In this document: one piece after another, positions 1-6,131 of the stretch
Layout of the letters: the number at the start of each line of letters is the position of its first letter
How positions within the stretch are numbered: the stretch's first letter is position 1
NCBI GenBank assembly: GCA_021203915.1
Contig: JAJQAI010000310.1
Span: 1 to 6,131, forward strand
Length of the DNA stretch: 6,131 nt
From: Prevotella sp.
Lineage (GTDB): Bacteria; Bacteroidota; Bacteroidia; Bacteroidales; Bacteroidaceae
Direction of reading: 5' to 3'
The notes under the pieces: generated by a model
Databases searched by the model: none
What the model was told of the DNA's origin: nothing
Seen by the model: the letters and a program-made list of their open reading frames with translations, nothing else
Position numbers and translations under genes: made by a program

Positions 1-1
1 G

Positions 2-1078
2 GGTTACATCTCACTTAAGACCGCCCTACAAACAGACCAAGTCCTTGCCGTAGCATACGAATACACATATGGTGGAGTAACATATCAAGTTGGAGAGTTC
101 GCCTCTGATATTCAAGATGCTTCCCAAGCTCTATTTGTCAAGTCACTTAAGAACACTAGCAACAATCCTCAGCAAGGTAACTGGAAACTTATGATGAAAA
201 ACGTCTACTATCTTGCCGCTTCAGTAGAAAAGGATAAGTTTAGACTTGATGTAAAGTTCCAAAGTGATACCGCTGGTGTTTATCTTTCCTACATTCCAGA
301 ACCACAAGTAAAGGACCAACCCATTATAAAACTCCTTGGTGCTGACCGTCTTGACAATAACAATAAAACCAATAGCAATGGATACTTTGACTATGTAAGC
401 GGTTACACTGTAACAAATGGTCGTGTATTCTTCCCTGTTGCAGAGCCTTTTGGAGAGTACATGTATAAAGCATTAACAGGGAAAGGTGTGGCAGCCGATG
501 TGGCTGAAAAATACACATATACAGAACTTTATGACTCAACAAAAACTACTGCCAAACAAATAGCTGAAAAGGATAAATACCAACTTTCAGGACAATTCCG
601 CGGTAATTCAGAGAATGTCATTTCGCTCGGGGCATACAATGTCCCTCAAGGTTCTGTTGTTGTCACCGCTGGTGGTGTAACTCTAACCGAAGGCTCTGAC
701 TATAGCGTGAACTATTCTGCCGGTGAGGTAACAATCTTAAATCAAAGTATAATTGATGCGGGAACAACGGTAAATGTCTCCCTTGAAAGCAATACTGATT
801 ATGCCCAAGAGAGAAAGACCATGCTGGGTCTTAATTGGCAGTATGACTTCACAAAGGACTTCCAGCTCAGTGGTACACTCCAACACCTTTCAGAACAAGC
901 CTTAACCACAAAAGTGTCAATGGGTTCAGAGCCACTTAACAATACACTATGGGGCATTAATGCAAATTGGAAAAAGGAAAGTCAGTGGTTAACAAACATA
1001 CTAAATAAAATACCATTCCTACATTGTACCCTACCCTCTCAAATATCATTTACCGGTGAGTTTGCTCAACTCATTGCA
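2..1078 (+). other. SprA N-terminal conserved region (domain within the CDS)
   Basis: Visible residues 1-359 carry the family's upstream conserved blocks. GYISL with VLAVAYEYTYGG lies at 1-25, ELYDSTKTTAKQIAEK at about 175-190, and NVPQGSVVVTAGGV at 213-226. A short beta-rich segment follows (to about 262), then PLTTKVSMG-like and GEFAQL blocks that lead into the signature region. The stretch around 213-262 (VTAGGVTLTEGSDYSVNY, AGEVTILN) reads like a compact beta-hairpin module. This region probably supplies early barrel strands and periplasmic or extracellular insertions; that topology is inference. The true N-terminus, including the signal peptide, lies upstream of the window. Confidence 0.7.
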
Positions 1079-4000
1079 GGTAAAGCTCATGGCGTACAAG
1101 ACAATGCTTCATACATCGATGATTTCGAGAACACCACAAATGCTATAGACGTATCCTCACCAACATCATGGGTACTTTCAAGTGTGCCAAGTTATTTCTC
1201 CGAACAAAGTGATAATACCACGCTAAAAAGTGGTTACAATAGAGCTCTTATGGCATGGTATACAATTGACCCTCTGTTTACTCGACGTAGCTCCTCTCTT
1301 ACCCCAGCCCATATCAAAAGCGACCTAGACCAACTGAGTAACTACTACGTAAGGGAGGTATATGTAAAGGAGCTCTTCCCAAATAGAAATGACAACACCT
1401 ATAGTGGAGCTACATCTACCCTGTCTGTTCTAAACTTAGCTTATTATCCTACAGAAAGAGGTCCATACAACTTCGACCCAACTCTTAACTATGATGGAAC
1501 TCTACCAAATCCTCAAAATCGTTGGGGTGGTATGATGCGTAAGTTAGATACGAGTGATTTTGAGACTGCTAACATTGAGTACATAGAGTTCTGGCTACTT
1601 GATCCCTTTATTTACTCCAATGAACAAGCAGATGCTAACATGTATGGTGGAGACTTGTACTTTAACTTAGGAGAGGTCAGTGAGGATATTCTTCATGATG
1701 GCAAGAAATTTTATGAGAGCGGTATGCCCGTTGACGGCTCAAACTCCTACACTACAACTCAGTGGGGAAAGGTTCCAAATCAATCTACAGTAACATATGC
1801 ATTCACCACAAGTTCTGGTTCAAGGGCACTTCAAGATGTTGGATTAAATGGTCTTACAGACGAGGAAGAGCGCACGTTTGAAAGCTATCAATCATTTCTT
1901 TCTGCCGCTCAAGCAAGTGTCGCTCCTTTGCAACTTGACTCGATAATGAATGACCCTGCTAATGATGACTACCATTATTTCCGTGGCTCAGATTTAGACC
2001 AAATACAGGCATCTATTTTAGATCGCTACAAGAGGATAAACAATCCACAGGGTAACTCTCCCGACAATGATAGTAGAGATGAAAGCTATGATACTTCCTA
2101 TAAGACCACTCCTGATGTCGAGGATATAAACCAAGACTACACTCTTAATGAGTATGAAAAATACTATCAGTACAAGGTAAGTATTCGTCCTCAAGATCTT
2201 GTAGTAGGGCAAAACTTTATCACCGATAAACGAGAGACAACTATGACCTTGCGTAATGGTCAAACAGGTCATGCTACATGGTATCAATTTAGAATTCCTT
2301 TAGAGGAGTACGAGCAACGTGTGGGTTCAATAAGCGACTTTTCTTCCATTCGTTTTATGCGTATGTTCTTAACCAATTTCCAGCGTCCAATCGTTATGCG
2401 TTTTGGTACTTTGGATTTAGTTAGGGGTGAATGGAGAGTTTATGAGCAATCGCTTGACAATAGCACTACAAGTAAGTCTGGAACAATGTCCGTAAGTGCT
2501 GTCAACATAGAGGAAAATAGTGACAAAGAGCCTGTTAACTACGTTCTTCCTCCTGGAATCATCCGTGGACAAGACCCAACACAGCCACAGTTAACAGAGG
2601 ATAACGAGCAAGCTCTTGATATTGTAGTAACAAATTTAGCTAATGGTGAATCAAAAGCTGTCTATAAGAACACTACTTTGGACATCCGTCAATATAAACA
2701 TTTGCAAATGTTTGTGCACGCTAATGCCTTTGAACAAAACACTACAAATCTTCAAGACAATCAGCTAGCTGTATTCATTCGCTTAGGAAGTGACTATCGA
2801 AGCAACTACTATGAGTATGAGATACCACTTAAGTTAACTCCAGCGGGACTTTATAGCCTATATTCTACTGCTGATAGAGAAAAGGTATGGCCCGAGGATA
2901 ATATGCTTGATGTTAATTTAAGTGTATTTACTAATTTAAAGAAAGCTAGGAATAAAGCCAAAGCACAAGGACTCGCTTCCTACAATAATGTTTACTCAAC
3001 CTACGATGATGATAGGCCAAACAACAAAATAAGCATTATGGGAAATCCTACTCTAGGAGAGGTTAAAACTATGATGATAGGTGTTAGGAACCTCTCTGGT
3101 GATATAAAGTCCGGTGAGGTATGGGTTAATGAGCTTCGCCTGCTAGAATACACCAACGAAGGAGGATGGGCCGCACAAGGAACTCTAAATGTACAACTCT
3201 CAGACATAGGCTCTGTTAATGCCACTGGAAAAATAGTAACCACAGGTTTTGGTGGCCTAGAAGATGGTGTAGCCGAGCGTTCTCAAGATGACTATAAGAC
3301 CTATAGTATAACAACATCTTTAGAGCTGGGTAAGTTCTTCCCAGACAAAGCAAAGGTAAGTATCCCCTTATATTATTCGGTAACAAAGGAGAATACTCGT
3401 CCAAAATACAACCCTTTAGACACTGATATTCTACTTAAAGACTATCTTAATGATACTGAAGATACTCATGAAAGGGACTCAATAGAAAATATTGCTGTAA
3501 CCAAAACTACAAGTACTAACCTTTCACTTTCTAACGTACGTGTGGGTATATATACAAAGCGTCATCCTATGCCTTATGACCCTGGTAACTTCTCCATTAC
3601 ATATAGTCATAGCCATAATCATACTAGTGGTGAAACAACTGTTTTTGAAAACGAAGACACTTGGCGAGGAGCTTTCAGTTATAATTACACCCCTGTATAC
3701 AAAGCTATAGAGCCATTTAGTATGATAAAGAGCAAGAGCAAATGGTATGATATATTGAAGAAATTTGGCATTAACTGGTTGCCACAAAATCTATCTTTTG
3801 ATACCGAGATTGTAAGAAACTACTATGAGCTCCAAGAGCGCGATATGGAAAGTACTGAAGGTAACGAACTTCCAATGACCTTTAGTGAACAATTCCTATG
3901 GAATAGGTCTTTCTCAATTAGATGGGATTTAACAAAGAATTTGCATATGAACTTCAATAGTGCTACCAACGCAGAGATTGAAGAGCCATATACACCGATA

Positions 4001-6131
4001 AACAAAAGCCTATATCCGGATGAATATCACGCTTGGAAAGACTCCGTATGGCAAAGTATAAAGCACTTCGGACGTCCACTTACATATAGTCAAGCCTTTA
4101 GTATGTCCTTTCAAGCACCACTGAATCTTATACCAATACTAGACTGGCTTAATACCGATGCTAGCTACAATTCTACTTATGGATGGGATAGAGGTACGGA
4201 CCTTGAGGATGGCACATCTTTAGGTAACGTTATCTCCATGAATCGTACATTTAACTGGAATGGCTCTGTTAACCTTGAAAAACTCTATGACCATATACCT
4301 TTCCTAAAGAAGACAAACGAAAGATTTAGTAAGCCCGTTCCAAGACAATCACGTATGCCAGCAAAGAAGCCCGAAGCGAAAAAGGAGCCAGCCAAAGATG
4401 AAGAAGTAGATGCCGAGGGCAAAGTGCTTCCTAAAAACAAACGTGCCTTCGAGAGTGAGATTACTCTTGAGCCAGATACTACAATTACTGTCTCTCACGG
4501 AAAGAATAGCAAAAAACTTATAGTTGGAGCTAAGACAAAAGAGGGAAAAGCCTTTAGGATTAAATATAAAACTGTAGATGAGAATACCATAAAGATAACC
4601 ACTAAGGTAGATACCACAACAACCTTAAAAGTAACTGTTCTTGCTAAAACACCCGCTGAAGAAACCAGGTGGTATAAAACCATGCAGTGTATAGCTAGAG
4701 GACTAATGCTTGTAAGAGACGTTAGTTTCGTATACCGCAATCAATATAATATGTCTATATCTGGATTTATGCCAGAAGTTGGTGATATGCTAGGTCAGAG
4801 AACAGGTAGTGTAATGGCTCCAGGACTAGATTTTGCTTTCGGTTTAGTTGGAGATAATTACATCAATAAATGCTTGGATCGTGATTGGCTTTTAATGAGC
4901 GATAGTATAGCTACTCCTGCTACAACCAGTCTTACTGAAGACCTGCAACTAAAGATGACTCTTGAACCAGTAAGAAACTTGAAAATTGACATTGACGCAA
5001 GTCGTACCGAGACCAAAGCAAAGAGCGTCCAATACATGTACACTGGTATGCCTACCACACAAAGCGGAACACTCACAATGACGACAATAAGTATTGGAAG
5101 TGCATTTGAAGGAACAGGAAACATCAATAATGGATATCACTCCTCAACGTTTGAAAAGTTCTGTAATTCACTTGAGTCCTTTAGAGCACGTGTTGAAGCT
5201 CAATATGCAAATGCTGTCTACCCCACCGGTACAACCCTAGCTGGACAACCATTTAATCCTGATTATGGAACTGTGAGCACATATAGTTCTGATGTTATGA
5301 TACCAGCATTTTTGGCAGCTTATACTAGCATGGGAGGAAAGTCACTAAATATATTCCCTTCACTTGCAAAGATGTTACCTAATTGGTCAATTAAGTATAG
5401 CGGACTAAGTCAAATAGAATGGTTCCGCAGGCATTTCAAGAGTTTCAACTTAACTCATGCATATAAGAGTATATACGCTGTTGGATCTTATAGTTCTTAT
5501 AGTACTTTCGTGGAATACATGAATGGTCTTGGCTTTATCAACGATGCAACTACGGGTTATCCAATACCTAGCAGTATGTACAACATAAGCACAGTGAGTA
5601 TAAACGAGGCATTTTCACCACTTTTAGGAATTGATTTTACTCTACATAACGATCTTAATTGCAAGTTAGAATACCGCTCAACACGTGTGGTAAGTCTAAG
5701 TATGACTAGTATTCAGATTAACGAGTCCACAAGCTACGATTGGGTTGTTGGTATGGGATACAAAATCAATAACTTCAAATTATTTGGTGGTACTAGGCAT
5801 AGGAAAGTAAAAACTAAGAGAACCGGCGATGAAGACGAAGAAGAGAGTCAAACAAAATCTTCTAAACAAGAGCCCACTGGTTTTAATACAGAATTAAATC
5901 TTAGAGCAGACCTATCATATCGTAAACAAGCTTCAATCACTCGTGATATAGCAACAATGACCAGCTCAGCTAGTAGCGGTAACACAGCATTTAAGTTATC
6001 CCTATCAGCAGACTACTCGCTATCAAAGATGCTAACCTTAAGTTTCTATTATGATATGCAGAACAACACCCCACTTCTTACTAGTAGCAGCTACCCAACA
6101 ACTACTCATGATTTTGGACTAAGTATAAAGT
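2..6131 (+). CDS. sprA: T9SS outer-membrane translocon SprA/Sov (partial, both ends cut)
   Basis: SprA is the very large single-chain outer-membrane beta-barrel through which the type IX secretion system exports folded cargo carrying a C-terminal signal. In gliding Bacteroidota it is also needed to deliver adhesins to the surface. Known partners in the family are PorV and a periplasmic plug protein. Frame 2 is open over the whole window: 2,043 codons without a stop, and no start or end visible. Family blocks in order are GYISL (1-5), DRLDNNN (115-121), NVPQGSVVVTAGGV (213-226), GEFAQL (352-357), YIDDFEN (371-377), RGPYNFDP (486-493), NRWGGMMRKLD (506-516), QDVGLNGLTDEEE (611-623), NNPQGNSP (680-687), LPPGIIRGQDP (849-859), GFGGLEDG (1082-1089), YNPLDTDI (1136-1143) and GFMPEVGD (1588-1595). 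Much of the rest alternates polar and hydrophobic residues, as barrel strands do. Family members run to about 2,400-2,500 residues, so the N-terminus with its signal peptide is missing. No damage is seen. The symbol sov would be equally valid. Confidence 0.96.
1112..2062 (+). other. SprA core signature region (domain within the CDS)
   Basis: Residues 371-687 hold the most diagnostic family blocks: YIDDFEN (371-377), YYPTERGPYNFDP (481-493), NRWGGMMRKLD (506-516), IEYIEFWLLDPF (525-536), GDLYFNLGEVSEDIL (550-564), QDVGLNGLTDEEE (611-623), FRGSD (660-664) and NNPQGNSP (680-687). All lie in the expected order without a gap. This is the part on which the SprA assignment is safest. It probably corresponds to a match to the Pfam SprA_N family, which I recall as occurring twice in full-length proteins; I could not check the boundaries. 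Confidence 0.8.
4331..4657 (+). other. Charged linker plus small beta-rich module inserted in the barrel (within the CDS)
   Basis: Residues 1444-1482 are dominated by Lys, Glu, Pro and Ala (for example PAKKPEAKKEPAKDEE), with no hydrophobic stretch, so the segment is very likely disordered. It is followed by about 65 residues (1483-1547) of short alternating strands rich in Thr, Ile, Val and Lys: FESEITLEPDTTITV, KKLIVGAK, FRIKYKTV, TIKITTKV and TTLKVTVL. Barrel-type sequence resumes after RWYK (1556-1559). The arrangement suggests a tethered soluble mini-domain on one face of the membrane, most likely periplasmic or a long extracellular loop. The side and the function are not visible from the sequence. 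I believe comparable insertions exist in some relatives, but length and charge vary. Confidence 0.6.
5795..5878 (+). other. Basic-then-acidic loop between C-terminal strands (within the CDS)
   Basis: Residues 1932-1959 open with a basic run (RHRKVKTKR), switch to an acidic run (DEDEEE, 1943-1948), and end in polar residues rich in Ser, Lys and Gln. Strand-like sequence lies on both sides: NNFKLFGG before and FNTELNLRADLSYR after. A flexible loop joining two late barrel strands is the simplest reading. Loops of this kind near the C-terminus are common in the family, but I cannot assign a role. Confidence 0.55.
6062..6130 (+). other. Near-terminal SprA segment, probable start of the closing beta-strand (within the CDS)
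   Basis: Residues 2021-2043 run NNTPLLTSSSYPTTTHDFG and then LSIK before the window ends. In SprA proteins the segment TPL..SSSYPTT...FGLS sits within about 20 residues of the C-terminus. It leads into the last strand, which ends in an aromatic residue and is the type of signal read by the outer-membrane assembly machinery. The stop codon is therefore expected shortly after base 6131. This is inferred from memory of the family, as the terminus itself is not present. Confidence 0.55.

Noticed and set aside
191..196. ATG-ATG in frame as a possible start of a separate gene
   Set aside because: The frame is open and matches SprA upstream of these codons, so they are internal Met residues. The real start lies before the window.
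2018..2287. Antisense open frame of 89 codons with a hydrophobic product
   Set aside because: It lies wholly opposite strongly conserved SprA codons. Its hydrophobic look is what the complement of this codon pattern gives, and no ribosome binding site or family match is seen.
3001..4005. Further short open frames opposite the SprA gene (60-87 codons)
   Set aside because: The plus-strand frame is conserved and unbroken throughout. These have no independent support such as a start signal or known motif.
4331..4447. Charged linker as a possible gene boundary or fusion joint
   Set aside because: The frame is continuous, and SprA-type blocks (GFMPEVGD and later strands) resume after it, so it is an internal insertion in one protein.
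4495..5127. Antisense open frames of about 81 and 89 codons (4495-4740 and 4858-5127) that look like membrane proteins
   Set aside because: They are shadows of the Thr, Lys and Asp-rich plus-strand coding sequence. They do not continue across their boundaries and have no recognisable family.
1..6131. CRISPR array, tRNA, rRNA, insertion sequence ends, terminators or promoters
   Set aside because: The whole window is coding. I saw no regularly spaced direct repeats, no terminal inverted repeats and no strong GC-rich hairpin followed by a T run.

Overview
The window lies entirely inside one protein-coding gene. Plus-strand frame 2 stays open from base 2 to the last base: 2,043 complete codons, no stop codon and no frameshift, read codon by codon. 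Both ends are cut, so neither the start codon nor the stop codon is present. The product is recognisable as SprA (called Sov in Porphyromonas), the giant outer-membrane translocon of the type IX secretion system (T9SS). Recognition rests on many blocks I know from this family, including YIDDFEN, RGPYNFDP, NRWGGMMRKLD, QDVGLNGLTDEEE, NNPQGNSP, LPPGIIRGQDP, GFGGLEDGVAERSQ, YNPLDTDI and GFMPEVGD.

The organism is therefore a member of the Bacteroidota, since T9SS and SprA are confined to that phylum and close relatives. Base composition is moderately AT-rich (roughly 40% GC by eye). Order Bacteroidales is plausible, but the sequence does not settle it.

Layout by residue of the visible fragment: residues 1-360 are the N-terminal conserved region and early barrel strands. 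Residues 371-690 hold the densest family signatures. Residues 520-1050 appear to contain three related beta-sandwich-like modules. Residues 1055-1440 are alternating amphipathic strands of the barrel. Residues 1444-1482 form a Lys/Glu/Pro-rich linker, followed by a small beta-rich module (about 1483-1547). Residues 1561-2043 are the C-terminal barrel strands, interrupted by an acidic loop at 1932-1959. The last visible residues (DFGLSIK) look like the start of the closing strand, so the C-terminus should lie only a short way past the window. Compared with family members of about 2,400-2,500 residues, roughly 350-450 residues are missing at the N-terminus.

There is no intergenic DNA, RNA gene, mobile element, repeat array or regulatory site that I can support. 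I found no undescribed system here. The points worth a second look are the internal module repeat, the linker plus inserted module, a His cluster, the acidic loop and an uneven use of the GATC and CTAG tetranucleotides.
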